DNA of 64,000 nt from Sva-07 sp963774765. GTDB taxonomy: Bacteria; Actinomycetota; Acidimicrobiia; Acidimicrobiales; Ilumatobacteraceae. Of this stretch, positions 35,185-44,518 are shown piece after piece. The notes beneath the pieces are model-generated. The model saw nothing but the letters and a program-made list of their open reading frames with translations, was not told the origin of the DNA and did no database searches. Where the stretch lies: assembly GCA_963774765.1 (NCBI GenBank), contig CAVZGP010000011.1, positions 682,001 through 746,000 of the forward strand, in the 5' to 3' direction. The translations under genes were made by a program, and so were the position numbers. Numbering within the stretch: the stretch's first letter is position 1; each line of letters opens with the position of its first letter.

Positions 35185-35688
35185 TCATGACGAGCAGGCG
35201 GCCCACAACCCGAGGTCATCGCGTTCGGCCCGGCGAGCAGCGGCGGCGAACTCGCGGGCGTAGGTGCTGTTCGGTTCGATGGTCAGTGGCCGGGCGTACC
35301 CCTGTTCGACGATCTCCATGTTGACGAACGTGGTCGGGCCGCCGTCCGCGCCGACCGCGTGGACGTAGCCGAGCAGGCGGCCGTAGTCGTCGCGGCCCAC
35401 GATGTCGCGTTCGAGGCGGACTCGGGTCCCGACGGGTAGCAGGGCGGCCGTGAACGTGCTCGCCTCGGGGCCATAGCACTCGATCGGGCTGCTGGGCTTC
35501 TTGGTCTCCGGCGTGTCGATGCCGATCAGTCGTACGCGCTCGGTGCGTCCGTCGATCTCGACGTCGATCGTGTCGCCGTCGACCACGGCGATGACGGTCG
35601 CGAGGCCGTTGGAGGCAGGGGCGGTGCCGCCGCGGCAACTCGAGACGCCCAGTGTCAGCACACAGGTCAGCAACGCAATGAAGCGCAC
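35185..35688 (-). CDS. Thermonuclease (SNase-like) lipoprotein
   Basis: 167 aa. Signal sequence FIALLTCVLTLGVSSC with lipobox, then an SNase OB fold: TVIAVVDGDTIDVEIDG, RVRLIGIDTPETKKP (catalytic Arg and Asp/Glu), LERDIVGRDDYGRLLGYVH (second catalytic Arg) and NMEIVEQGYAR. Extracellular, membrane-anchored Ca2+-dependent nuclease, probably for scavenging nucleic acid. Complete and intact. Confidence 0.9.
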   Translation of the reverse strand: MRFIALLTCVLTLGVSSCRGGTAPASNGLATVIAVVDGDTIDVEIDGRTERVRLIGIDTPETKKPSSPIECYGPEASTFTAALLPVGTRVRLERDIVGRDDYGRLLGYVHAVGADGGPTTFVNMEIVEQGYARPLTIEPNSTYAREFAAAARRAERDDLGLWAACSS

Positions 35689-35761
35689 CCGATTGTTCTA
35701 CCGGCGTCGACCGTCGCGACATCCACCGTCGACGTTTGTGTGCGGATTCGGAAGGTCGGAG

Positions 35762-36958
35762 TCAGAGGCGTTCGATGATGGTGCCGGTGCCGAGGCCGCC
35801 GCCGCAGCACATCGAGATCGAGGCCGTAGCGGCCACCGGTGCGCTCGAGTTCGTAGAGCGCCTTGGTGATCAGGAACGCTCGCCGTGCGCACCGAGCGGG
35901 TGGCCGAGGGCGATCGCGCCGCCGTTCGGGTTGGTCTTGGCCAGGTCGGCGCCGACCTCCTTCGGCCCAGGCGAGCACGACCGAGGCGAACGCCTCGTTG
36001 ATCTCGAACACGTCGATGTCGTCGATCGACAGGCCGGTGCGCTCCAAGCAGGTGCTGGGTGGCGTCGATCGGACCGGTGAGCATGAGCACCGGGTCGATG
36101 CCGACGAGGCAGGTGTCGACGACGCGGGCCCGGGCCTTCAGGCCGAGCGCCGCGGCCTTCTCCTCGGTCATCAGCAGCACCGCTGCGGCACCGTCGCGAG
36201 ATCTGCGACGAGTTGCCGGCGGTGTGCACGCCGTTCTCGCGGGCGACCGGCTTCAGCGATGCGAGCTTCTCGAGCGTGGTCTCGCGCAGGCCCTCGTCGC
36301 GGATCGACGGTGTGGGTGGTGCCGGTCGGGCTGCCGTCCTCGTCGAGGTCGGGTGCCTCGATCGGTGATGTACTGGCCCGAGAAGCGATCCTCGGCCCAC
36401 GCCTGCGCGGCGACGCTGCTGGCGGCGGAAGCCGAAGGCGTCGGTGTCGGCGCGGGTGATGCCCCACTTGTCGGCGATGCGCTCGGCACCCTCGAACTGC
36501 GAGGTCATCTCGTACTGCTCGAAGTAGGTCTTCGGGATCGGGATGCCCAGGCCGAGCGCCTTGTTGCCTGCGACACCGATCGGCACCCGGCTCATCGCCT
36601 CGACGCCGCATGCGAGGGCCATGTCGACCACGCCGGAGCCGACGAGCGATGTGGCGAGGTTGGTGGCCTGCTGGCTCGAGCCGCACTGGGTGTCGACGGT
36701 GGTGTTGGCGACGTTCATGGGCAGGCCGGCGCTCAGCCACGCGGTGCGGCCGATGTTGAACGCCTGCTCGCCGACCTGGCTGACGCAGCCGGTGACGACC
36801 TGGCCGACCTCGGTCGGGCTCGATACCGGTGCGGTCGACGATCGCCCGTCTGGACACGGGCCAGCAGCTCGGCGGGGTGCAGGGTGGACAGGCCACCGTT
36901 GCGCTTGCCGATCGGGCGTGCGAACGGCATCGACGATCACGACATCTGAGTTGCTCAT
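35762..36958 (-). pseudogene. Acetyl-CoA acetyltransferase (thiolase), at least 11 frameshifts
   Basis: The full thiolase can be read in pieces across all three frames over a normal-length span (about 395 codons): SDVVIVDAVRTP, TTVDTQCGSSQQA with the nucleophile Cys, FEINEAFASVVLAWA, NGGAIALGHPLGA and the terminal CCGGGLGTGTIIERL with the second active Cys. Ten sites need removal of one base (about 36913, 36845, 36815, 36410, 36363, 36305, 36197, 36044, 35963, 35819) and one, near 35878, a net loss of two or gain of one. Every segment between is intact, with no internal loss. Acts in beta-oxidation (3-ketoacyl-CoA cleavage). Either a poorly sequenced stretch or a most unusual pseudogene. Confidence 0.85.
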
Positions 36959-37002
36959 GGCGCCGACTGTAGAGCGTGCCGACCAGCCCGATTCAGCCGG
37001 GG

Positions 37003-37033
37003 ATTTCATCAGGGGTCAGACCCCAGGTGAAAT
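37003..37033. terminator. Palindrome, GGGGTC-A-GACCCC core (family A copy 4)
   Basis: Arms ATTTCATCAGGGGTC and GACCCCAGGTGAAAT around A37018, with one A-A mismatch and one T-G. Begins three bases after the nudC stop (minus strand) and precedes the thiolase start. Probable nudC terminator. Confidence 0.7.
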
Positions 37034-37035
37034 TC

Positions 37036-37857
37036 TCAGGCTTCGTGGAGCCATTCGTCGATGAGGCGGCGGGCGACGGAGATGCCGGGCGGGATCGTGG
37101 GCAGGTCCTCGCGCCGGTACCAGTTGGCGTCGGCGATCTCGGTCTCGTCCAGCACGATGTCGCCGGTCTCGTACTCGGCGCGAAAGCCGATCATCAGACT
37201 GTGCGGAAACGGCCATGGCTGGCTCGCCCGGTACGACACGTTGGTCACCCGGATGCCGACTTCCTCCGCGACTTCACGCACGACGGCGCCCTCCAAGTCC
37301 TCGCCCGGTTCGACGAAGCCAGCCAGGCAGGAATACATCGGCATGGGGAAGTTGACGCCGCGCGCCAGCAGCACCTCCTGGTCCGGTCCAGGATCGCCGC
37401 GGGTGACCAGCACGATCATCGCCGGTGCGAGACGCGGGTACGCAACCAGCCCACACGCGGGGCACTTCATGCCACGCTCGCCGTTGGACGGCTCGGTCGG
37501 GGCGGCGCAACGTCCGCAGAACTGGTGCGTTCGGGCCCATTCGACGATCTGCACGGCGCGCCCGGCGGCCATCCATTCGCTCTGCGCAGCCCGACCGAAG
37601 TAGCTGTAGAGGTCGAGCGCTGAACCGTACGACGGGTCGTGCGCGTCGGCCGGCACGTCGACGGCCCACCAGGCGTCACCCTCGACGATGCCCACGACGT
37701 GACGTACCCACGAGTCGTCGGCGACCTCGGTGTCGACGAACACCGACGTGCCGATCACATGGATGTAGCGGTGGCCGCCCGTGTGATCCGTCGGCTCGGT
37801 GTTCAGCGCGGAGTACAGGTCGGCGGAGTGCGCAGGTCGGTGGGGCTGCAGATTCAT
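37036..37857 (-). CDS. nudC: NAD+ diphosphatase / NAD-cap hydrolase
   Basis: 273 aa. Zinc ribbon FCGRCAAPTEPSNGERGMKCPACG (four Cys) followed by PRLAPAMIVLV and the Nudix box GFVEPGEDLEGAVVREVAEEVGI, then the SQPWPFPHSLM motif that distinguishes NudC-type NADH pyrophosphatases. Hydrolyses NAD(H) or NAD caps on RNA to NMN(H) and AMP. ATG 37857; divergent from the nitrobindin-like gene across 49 bases. Confidence 0.93.
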   Translation of the reverse strand: MNLQPHRPAHSADLYSALNTEPTDHTGGHRYIHVIGTSVFVDTEVADDSWVRHVVGIVEGDAWWAVDVPADAHDPSYGSALDLYSYFGRAAQSEWMAAGRAVQIVEWARTHQFCGRCAAPTEPSNGERGMKCPACGLVAYPRLAPAMIVLVTRGDPGPDQEVLLARGVNFPMPMYSCLAGFVEPGEDLEGAVVREVAEEVGIRVTNVSYRASQPWPFPHSLMIGFRAEYETGDIVLDETEIADANWYRREDLPTIPPGISVARRLIDEWLHEA

Positions 37858-37894
37858 CGTGTCATGCGTAGCACGCGGTCCATCAGGTGTCTCG

Positions 37895-37900
37895 TACGGT
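37895..37900 (+). promoter_or_regulatory. -10 box TACGGT, leaderless start at 37907
   Basis: TACGGT is followed by GAGGGG and ATG 37907. The GAGGGG could also act weakly as a ribosome site. Confidence 0.5.
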
Positions 37901-37906
37901 GAGGGG

Positions 37907-38401
37907 ATGGACCCGCAACCGCACCCACAACTGCACCCCGACGTCGCTGTCTTGGCACCGTTGCTCGGCACGTGGGAGGGCTCGGGCACCGGCGAGTATC
38001 CGACGATCGACGACTTCGCGTACAGCGAATCGATCACCTTCAGCCACGTCGGCAAGCCGTTCGTTGCCTACACCCAACGGACCAGGCACCCTGACACCGG
38101 CGCTCCGATGCACGCCGAGGTGGGCTACCTGCGCGTGCCGCGGCCCGGCAGCATCGAGATCGTGATGGCCCAACCGACCGGTGTCGCCGAGATCTACGAG
38201 GGTGCGGTCGTTGGAGGCGACGTTCCGTTGGTGATCGACGTGCGTTCGACGTCGATCAACCGCACGACGTCGGCCAAGGAGGTCACGATCACCGAACGGA
38301 CGATCTCGGTCACCGGAGACGACCTCCGGTACGCCTTCCGCATGGCTGCCGTCGGCCAACCTCTGCAGCACCACCTGAGCGCAACCCTGCACCGGGGGTG
38401 A
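37907..38401 (+). CDS. Nitrobindin-like heme-binding beta-barrel protein
   Basis: 164 aa. LAPLLGTWEGSGTGEYPTID is the GTWxGxGxGxYPTI motif of nitrobindins (formerly DUF1794), followed by PFVAYTQRTRHPDTGAPMHAE-type strands and a C-terminal HHLSATLHR containing the candidate proximal His. Ten-stranded barrel binding ferric haem; mycobacterial members detoxify peroxynitrite. ATG 37907, leaderless-type promoter. Confidence 0.88.
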   Translation: MDPQPHPQLHPDVAVLAPLLGTWEGSGTGEYPTIDDFAYSESITFSHVGKPFVAYTQRTRHPDTGAPMHAEVGYLRVPRPGSIEIVMAQPTGVAEIYEGAVVGGDVPLVIDVRSTSINRTTSAKEVTITERTISVTGDDLRYAFRMAAVGQPLQHHLSATLHRG

Positions 38402-38437
38402 CGCGGGAGTTGTCGCCGTGGGCGTCGGGTTGTGCTC

Positions 38438-38566
38438 GTCGGTCGATACATTTCGAACCACTGAAGGGGAGTATCCCTCGAGGTCCGTCGTCAACACACC
38501 GACTCCCGCGGGGACGAGGTCGGCGGGGCCAGCCCTGCGGGGCGGAGAGACCTTCGGCGAACCGAC
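38438..38566 (+). promoter_or_regulatory. yybP-ykoY (Mn2+-sensing) riboswitch
   Basis: The leader carries the conserved pieces of this class in order: AAGGGGAGTA (38464-38473), TCAACA (38491-38496) and GAGAGACCTTCGG (38545-38557). A closing helix GTCGGT (38438-38443) with ACCGAC (38561-38566) brackets them. The class binds Mn2+ and usually activates Mn2+ exporters or membrane proteins. It ends 22 bases before the P-type ATPase start, fitting control of translation or of termination just before the gene. The rest of 38402-38437 shows no gene. Confidence 0.85.
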
Positions 38567-38588
38567 CACCGTTTGCTGAAAGTTGAAC

Positions 38589-41291
38589 ATGCACACCTTC
38601 CTCCCCGTCACAACTGGTGACTGGCATCGACGCAGCGTCGACGCGGTCCTCGACGAACTCGATTCGTCGCTCGCCGGTCTCGACGACACCACCATCGGGC
38701 GGCGCCGTGACGACGTCGGTCTGAACGAACTCCACGAATCCGCGGGTACGAGTCCACTGCGGTTGATCTGGGGCCAGATCTCGTCCGTGATGGTGTTGAT
38801 CCTGATCGGCGCGGCAGTGTTGTCGCTGCTGCTCGGCGAGTATCTCGAGGCCGGCGCGATCGGTGCGATCGTCGTGCTGTTCACGGCGCTCGGCTTCTTC
38901 CAGGAGTATCGGGCCGAGCAGGCAATCGCCGCGCTGCGACGGATGGCGGTGCCGTCGGCACGGGTGACCCGCGACGGTCGCCCCACGTCGGTGTCGGTGG
39001 CCGAACTCGTGCCGGGCGACATCGTCCACCTCGACGCCGGCACGGTCGTGCCCGCCGATCTCCGCCTCGTCGAGGTCGCCAGCCTGCGCATCGAGGAAGC
39101 GACGTTGACCGGCGAGTCCGAACCGATCGACAAACAGACCGACCCGGTCGACCGCGACGAACTTGCACTCGGCGATCGGCTCTGCATGGCGTACTCGGGA
39201 ACCCAGGTCGCTGCGGGACGCGGCCAGGGAGTGGTCGTTGCCACCGGCATGCGGACCGAACTCGGTCGCATCGCCACCTTGCTGCAGGACGTCGAATCCG
39301 AACAGACCCCGCTGCAACGACGTCTCGATCGAGTCGGCAAGCAGCTCGCGCTCCTCGGCGTCGCCGTCGCGCTCGGCGTGGTGGTGATGGGTGCTCTCTC
39401 GGGCGAATCCGCAACCGATCTCGTACTCACCGCCATCAGCGTGGCCGTCGCCGTGATCCCCGAGGGCCTGCCGGCGGTCGTCACGTTCACCTTGGCGATC
39501 GGGTCCCAGCGGATGCTCCGGCGTCAGGCGCTGATTCGCAAGTTGCCGGCGGTCGAGACGCTCGGGTCGGTCACGGTGATCTGCTCGGACAAGACGGGCA
39601 CGCTCACGCAGAATCGCATGACCGTGACCGTGCTGGATGTCGCGGGGCACGAGGTGCGCCTCGACACCGATGCCGCGTCGGCCGTCGGTGCAGCACCATC
39701 GTCGGCGACGATCACGCTCGTGGGCGGTGCGCTGTGCAACGACGGCGCCGAGGACGTCGGCAGCGACGGTGAGGCGGACGGTGTCTGGCTCGGTGATCCC
39801 ACCGAGACGGCGCTGTTGCAGGCCGCAGCGGATGCCGGCCTCGACGTGCACGACCTGCGGGCCCGGATCCCCCGCCTCGACGAGCAGCCGTTCGACTCGA
39901 CCCGCAAACGGATGAGCACGATCCACGACCCACTGCACGGGGCGGTCGCCCAGCTCGCCGAGTTGCCCCAGGACGTCCGGTTCTCGTTCGTGAAAGGAGC
40001 GGTCGACGGGCTGCTCCAGCAGGCAACCGCCGTCTGGGACAATGGCGCGGCGGTGGCGTTGGACGACGCCTGGCACGCTCGCATCTCCTCCGGAAACGAC
40101 GCCCTTGCCGCTGCGGGCATGCGGGTGCTGGGTGTGGCCTTCCGGCCGCTGAGGGACGACACCGACGACCCGGAGTCCGAGCTGGTGATCCTCGGGCTCG
40201 TCGGAATCATCGACCCGCCGCGCTCCGAGGTGCGCGACGCCGTCGCGGTCTGTCGACAGGCAGGAATTCGACCCGTGATGATCACCGGCGATCACCCGCT
40301 GACGGCAAAGGCGATCGCGAATGACCTCGGAATCAGCGACACCGATCGGGTGCTCGTCGGGGCTGATCTCGATCGCCTCGACGACGAGCAGTTCGCGAAC
40401 GCCGTACGAGATGTGTCGGTGTTCGCGCGTGTGTCGCCGGAACACAAATTGCGCATCGTCGACGCGCTGCAGCAGCAACACCACGTCGTGGCGATGACCG
40501 GCGACGGTGTCAACGACGCGCCGGCGCTCAAGCGCGCCGACATCGGCGTGGCGATGGGTATCACTGGCACCGACGTGTCGAAGGAAGCTGCCGACATGGT
40601 GCTGCGCGACGACAACTTCGCCACGATCGTCGCGGCCGTCGAAGAAGGTCGCGTCATCTACGACAACCTTCGTCGCTTCGTCAGCTTCGCCGTCGCCGGC
40701 AACTTCGGCAAGATCATCGTGATGCTCGGTTGGCCGATCCCGTTCCTCGTCGTCGGATCGGATGCGACGGCGATCGCGTTTCTGCCGCTCCAGCTGCTCT
40801 GGCTCAACTTGATGACCGATGGATTGCTCGGCTTGTCGATGGGCGTGGAGCCCGCCGAACACTCGATCATGCAACGCCCACCACAATCGCCGTCCGACGG
40901 GCTCTGGGCGAACGGCCTCGGCCGGCGGACCGCCTGGATCGGATTGGTGATCGGCGCCGTCACGCTCGGACTGGGGTTCACCTACTACGCGTCCGATCTC
41001 GAGCAGTGGCAGTCGGTGATGTTCACGACGTTGGCGTTCATGCAGGTGGGCCAGGCGTTCGCGACTCGCTCGTCGACCGCATCACTGCGCACGATCGGTT
41101 GGCGGACGAACCCGCTGATGCTCGCGATCGCCGCCCTGGTGGTCGCGTTGCAGCTGCTCGTGCTCTACACCCCGCTGAGCGAGTTCCTCGACCTCGATCC
41201 ACTGAGCGCGGCCGACCTCGCGATCTGCGCCACCGCGGGGCTCGGCCTGCTCGCGCTGGTCGAGACCGTCAAAGCATTCCACCGCCGCTGA
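38589..41291 (+). CDS. P2A-type cation-transporting ATPase, probable Mn2+ (or Ca2+) exporter
   Basis: 900 aa. N-terminal cation ATPase domain, TM hairpin (MVLILIGAAVLSLLLGEY), actuator TGES (ATLTGESEPID), ion-site VAVIPEGLPAVV, phosphorylation ICSDKTGTLTQN, nucleotide-binding KGAVDGLL, hinge GDGVNDAPALKRADIGVAMG and six C-terminal helices with LNLMTDGLLGLSMGVEP. This is the SERCA/PMR1-like P2A class transporting Ca2+ and/or Mn2+. The Mn2+ riboswitch in front argues for Mn2+ efflux. ATG 38589; TTG 38583 is also in frame. Confidence 0.9.
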   Translation: MHTFLPVTTGDWHRRSVDAVLDELDSSLAGLDDTTIGRRRDDVGLNELHESAGTSPLRLIWGQISSVMVLILIGAAVLSLLLGEYLEAGAIGAIVVLFTALGFFQEYRAEQAIAALRRMAVPSARVTRDGRPTSVSVAELVPGDIVHLDAGTVVPADLRLVEVASLRIEEATLTGESEPIDKQTDPVDRDELALGDRLCMAYSGTQVAAGRGQGVVVATGMRTELGRIATLLQDVESEQTPLQRRLDRVGKQLALLGVAVALGVVVMGALSGESATDLVLTAISVAVAVIPEGLPAVVTFTLAIGSQRMLRRQALIRKLPAVETLGSVTVICSDKTGTLTQNRMTVTVLDVAGHEVRLDTDAASAVGAAPSSATITLVGGALCNDGAEDVGSDGEADGVWLGDPTETALLQAAADAGLDVHDLRARIPRLDEQPFDSTRKRMSTIHDPLHGAVAQLAELPQDVRFSFVKGAVDGLLQQATAVWDNGAAVALDDAWHARISSGNDALAAAGMRVLGVAFRPLRDDTDDPESELVILGLVGIIDPPRSEVRDAVAVCRQAGIRPVMITGDHPLTAKAIANDLGISDTDRVLVGADLDRLDDEQFANAVRDVSVFARVSPEHKLRIVDALQQQHHVVAMTGDGVNDAPALKRADIGVAMGITGTDVSKEAADMVLRDDNFATIVAAVEEGRVIYDNLRRFVSFAVAGNFGKIIVMLGWPIPFLVVGSDATAIAFLPLQLLWLNLMTDGLLGLSMGVEPAEHSIMQRPPQSPSDGLWANGLGRRTAWIGLVIGAVTLGLGFTYYASDLEQWQSVMFTTLAFMQVGQAFATRSSTASLRTIGWRTNPLMLAIAALVVALQLLVLYTPLSEFLDLDPLSAADLAICATAGLGLLALVETVKAFHRR

Positions 41292-41293
41292 GC

Positions 41294-41323
41294 GGTACAT
41301 CTGGGTCAGACCCCAGATGTACC
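41294..41323. terminator. Palindrome, GGGTC-A-GACCC core (family A copy 5)
   Basis: Arms GGTACATCTGGGTC and GACCCCAGATGTACC around A41308, one C bulged. It lies between two convergent genes and the TGA stop of the minus-strand S9 peptidase (41308-41306) is in its centre. Confidence 0.72.
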
Positions 41324-43328
41324 ACCGAGCTTCTCGGCGAACCAGTCGAGGATGATCTCGCCGCGTTGGACGCGGTGGAGCGGCGAACCGGAGCGAGACA
41401 GCTCGTGGTTCTCACCGGGGAAGCGGTAGAAGTCGACGTCCTTGTCGAGCAGCTTCAGCGCGACCCACAGTTCCTCGGCCTGCCCGATCGGGCAGCGCCA
41501 ATCCTCCTCGGAGTGGATGATCAGCACCGGCTTGTCGATGTTGTGCACGGCGGTGATCGGCGACATGCGCACGTACTCGTCGGGGTTCTCGAGGTGGTTC
41601 ACCCCGTGCACGGCGTTGAAGGCGGTCGAGATGTCGGACGACAACTCGAGGGCGGTGGCGTTGTTCACGGCGCGTTCCGAGCAGAACGCCCGGAACCGGT
41701 CGCCGTGGTGACCGGCGAGCCAGGTCGCCATCCAGCCCCCGTAGGAGCCGCCGAGCATGCCGACGCGATCGGGGTCGCAGAACCCGTAGCGATCCAAGGC
41801 GGTGTCGATGATCGTGAGCACATCGTCGACGTCGACCGAGCCCCAGCCGGCGGCGGGCACCGTCGGGTGGTTCGGGCCCTGGATCGCCTGGCCCCAACCG
41901 GTGTGCCTGCCGCTGCTGCCGCGCGGGTTGCCGAGCACGACGACGAAGCCGGCGGCGGCTTGCATCTGGAATTCGTCGAAGAAGTACTCGCCGTACTGGG
42001 AGTGCGGGCCGCCGTGCACGTTGAGCAGCACCGGGTACCGCTTCGTCTCGTCGAAGTCGCTCGGGCGCATGATCCACGCATCGATCTCGTCGGTGTCATC
42101 GGAGGTGCGCGCCGTGAAGTGTTCCCACGACAGGGCACGGGCGGCGAGGGCGTCTCCCACGTGGGTGCGGCGTGCGTCGTTGACGTAGAGCTCGGCCGTG
42201 TGGGTCGCCGATTCCTGCGTTCGAGTGATGACGCCGGATGCCGCGTCGAATGACGTCACCGACACCGGACCAGCGGTGAGTGGTTCGGGCGCGATCGAGC
42301 CGTCGGCTCGGAGCCGGTACAGGTGGGTGGCACCACGATCCTCAGCGGTCGCGAGGAGGTGGGTGGCACCTTCCCAGACCGGCGCCCTCGTGCCGACGGT
42401 CGGTTGGAAGGTCCGGTCGAGGCCCCGGGAGATCCATCGGATGTCGGTGTGCGGATGCTCGTCGCCGTCGATCGCCAGCACCCCCACCGTGGCGTTCTGC
42501 GGAGACGTGGTCGGGTCGACGGAGCCGATGAAGGCGACGAGTTGCCCGTCCGGCGACACCGATGGGGAGCCGTAGTTGCCGTCGCCGGCGGTGAGCGATT
42601 GCACATTCGAACCGTCGTCGTCGCCATCACCTTGCTCGGGAATCGACACGAGGTACAGGTCGCTGGCGTGGTCGCGGTCCCACGTGTCGTGGCGCTCGGC
42701 CGACGTCACGATCGCGGTGGAGTCCGGCAACCAGCTGACCCCGCTGTGCTGGAACTCGCCCGGTGTGAGGTTGCGTGGTGTGCCGGTGCCGTCAGCGGAG
42801 ATGACGTACACGTGATTCGGTCGGTCGAAGATCCAGTCCTGACCGTTCAGTCGACTGAAGAGTCGCTCGACCTTGCGAGGCGACTGCCAGGCGGTGCTCT
42901 CGGCGGTGTAACGCTCGTGGCGGGTGCGGCTCGTGAACGCGAGCAGTCGGCCGTCGGGAGACCAGTCGAGGTCGCCGAGGCCGTCGGACATCGTGCACAG
43001 CCTGCGCAGCTCGCCCGCTCGGCCCACCGGCAGGACGTGGAGCGTGGAGTCCCCCTTGGTCTCGCCGCGTTCGCGACGTGAAGGCCAGGAACCGGCCGTC
43101 GGGCGACCACGTGGGGTTGGCGTCGTGGGGGCCGGCGGTGACCGGGGCGTCGTCGATCCACACCAGTGTGGTCGTCGTGTTCTCGGCGAGATTCGTGGTC
43201 GCCACGACGAATGCGACGTGCTGGCCGTCGGGGCTGACGGTCACCTGGCCGACGACGCTGCGCCCGTCGATCAGCCGCTCGGCGATCTCCCGGTGGGATC
43301 CAGGCGACGAGGATTCGATCTGATTCAT
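41306..43328 (-). CDS. S9 family peptidase (acylaminoacyl-peptidase/DPP-like), one frameshift
   Basis: About 673 aa after repair. N-terminal seven-bladed propeller with repeated WSPDGRFLAFTSR, WSPDGRLLAFTSR and VSPDGQLVAFIGS blades, then an alpha/beta hydrolase: NVHGGPHSQYG, nucleophile Ser in GGSYGGWMATW, IHSEEDWRCP (Asp) and PGENHELSRSG (His). Cytoplasmic serine peptidase removing N-terminal residues. The first 83 residues are in another frame; removing one base near 43071 (ACGCGGCGAGACC) joins them. ATG 43328 lies seven bases after TACGGT. The stop codon is inside palindrome copy 5. Confidence 0.88.
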
Positions 43329-43335
43329 GGCCGCG

Positions 43336-43341
43336 ACCGTA
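43336..43341 (-). promoter_or_regulatory. -10 box TACGGT, leaderless S9 peptidase gene
   Basis: On the minus strand TACGGT, seven bases (CGCGGCC), ATG 43328. Confidence 0.5.
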
Positions 43342-43379
43342 CCTGCCCGAACGAAGCCGACCCCGATGCGCAGATGGGG

Positions 43380-44432
43380 CTACTCGGCGAGGCCGACGGG
43401 CTGATCGTCGATGATCTGGTCGAGGTACTCCGACATGCCGAAGCCCTCGCGGCCCGCGAAGTCGCCCGAGTGGATCGTCCACTTGGTGTAGGCCTCGGAG
43501 ATCCGTGTCTGCAGCCATTCGCCGTCGGGGGTCTGGCGGCGGTTGCGGAGAGGAATCAGGCTGAGCGTCTCGCCGGTGAAGTTCCACTCGCGATCGCTGT
43601 GGCTCGAGCGGATCGTGCCCTCGATGCGGTCGTGGTAGCTCTCATCGCCGCGCGTCGTGGTGGAGATCTGGACGTCGTCGCACAGGTGCATCACGCCGTT
43701 CTCCCACACGAAACCGCCACGCGTGCCCTCGCTGTCGCGCTTGGCCACCCGGCTCGCCATGAACCCGAAGTTCTCGTCGACATTGACCGTCAGCCACCGG
43801 TAGTACCACGGCGCCTGCCAGTAGCGGGGCCCCCACGAGTGGTCGCGCAACCCGAAGCCGGCGATCTGCCATTCGCGGTCGCCGACGCGCATCGTGCCGG
43901 TCGCCTCGACCAACTGCTCGTAGTGGCCCTTGGCGAACTCCTCACCGGGCTTCTCGTGCGGTTCGTCGGGTTCGCCGCCGAACATGCTCGCCCGGCCCTG
44001 GCCGGTGAAGGTGATGTGGACCTCGGCCTCGGCGAACGGGTTGTTCGTGAACGCCTCCTTCGGGTTGGCCATCTGCTCGGGCTCGTCGAGCACGACGACC
44101 TTGCCGACGTAGTCGATGCGCAGCTCCTCGAACGGCTTGACCATCGTCCACGTCAGTCCGGCCGCGTCGAACGCGTCGTTGTTCTCGATCGCCGGGCGCT
44201 TGAACATGAACCCGACCTGACGACTGCCGTCGCTGCCGTCTGACTTCTCGGGGGGCAGGTACAGGCACACCGTCATCTCGGCAGTGCCCTCGTTGGCTCG
44301 ATTGCCCATCCGGAACCAGCCGCCGACACCCTGTGCGGGGTCGAAGCAGTTGATGTACATGCTCTCGTTGAAGTTCGGCTCGGGGCCGAGCTCATGCATG
44401 AATTCGTCGGACTCGTCGAGACGTACACCCAT
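43380..44432 (-). CDS. DUF7064/DUF7065-type (AttH/CrtC-like lipocalin fold) protein
   Basis: 350 aa. NFNESMYINCFDP, GGWFRMGNRANEGTAEMTVCLYLP, IDYVGKVVVLDEP and the central GFGLRDHSWGPRYWQAPWYYRWLT are features of a large actinobacterial family related in fold to AttH/CrtC hydratases, mostly unstudied and often near lipid or steroid genes. No signal peptide. Beta-rich throughout; a ligand- or lipid-acting role is likely but unproven. ATG 44432 is seven bases after TACCGT. Confidence 0.7.
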   Translation of the reverse strand: MGVRLDESDEFMHELGPEPNFNESMYINCFDPAQGVGGWFRMGNRANEGTAEMTVCLYLPPEKSDGSDGSRQVGFMFKRPAIENNDAFDAAGLTWTMVKPFEELRIDYVGKVVVLDEPEQMANPKEAFTNNPFAEAEVHITFTGQGRASMFGGEPDEPHEKPGEEFAKGHYEQLVEATGTMRVGDREWQIAGFGLRDHSWGPRYWQAPWYYRWLTVNVDENFGFMASRVAKRDSEGTRGGFVWENGVMHLCDDVQISTTTRGDESYHDRIEGTIRSSHSDREWNFTGETLSLIPLRNRRQTPDGEWLQTRISEAYTKWTIHSGDFAGREGFGMSEYLDQIIDDQPVGLAE

Positions 44433-44439
44433 CGGGCCA

Positions 44440-44445
44440 ACGGTA
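44440..44445 (-). promoter_or_regulatory. -10 box TACCGT, leaderless start at 44432
   Basis: On the minus strand TACCGT, seven bases (TGGCCCG), ATG 44432. Confidence 0.5.
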
Positions 44446-44518
44446 CGGGGTGACGATGATCGGTGACGGATCGGACGACTGTCGATCGCCGTCGAGCATC
44501 AAGGCCCGGCGCCGGTGG

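Noticed and set aside
35762..36958. Programmed frameshifting in the thiolase
   Set aside because: Eleven shifts without common slippery sequence are not compatible with any known recoding; error or decay is simpler.
38310..40886. 858-codon open frame on the minus strand opposite the P-type ATPase
   Set aside because: Shadow of the ATPase gene: Arg/His/Asp-rich, no domain, and the plus strand encodes an unmistakable P-type ATPase.
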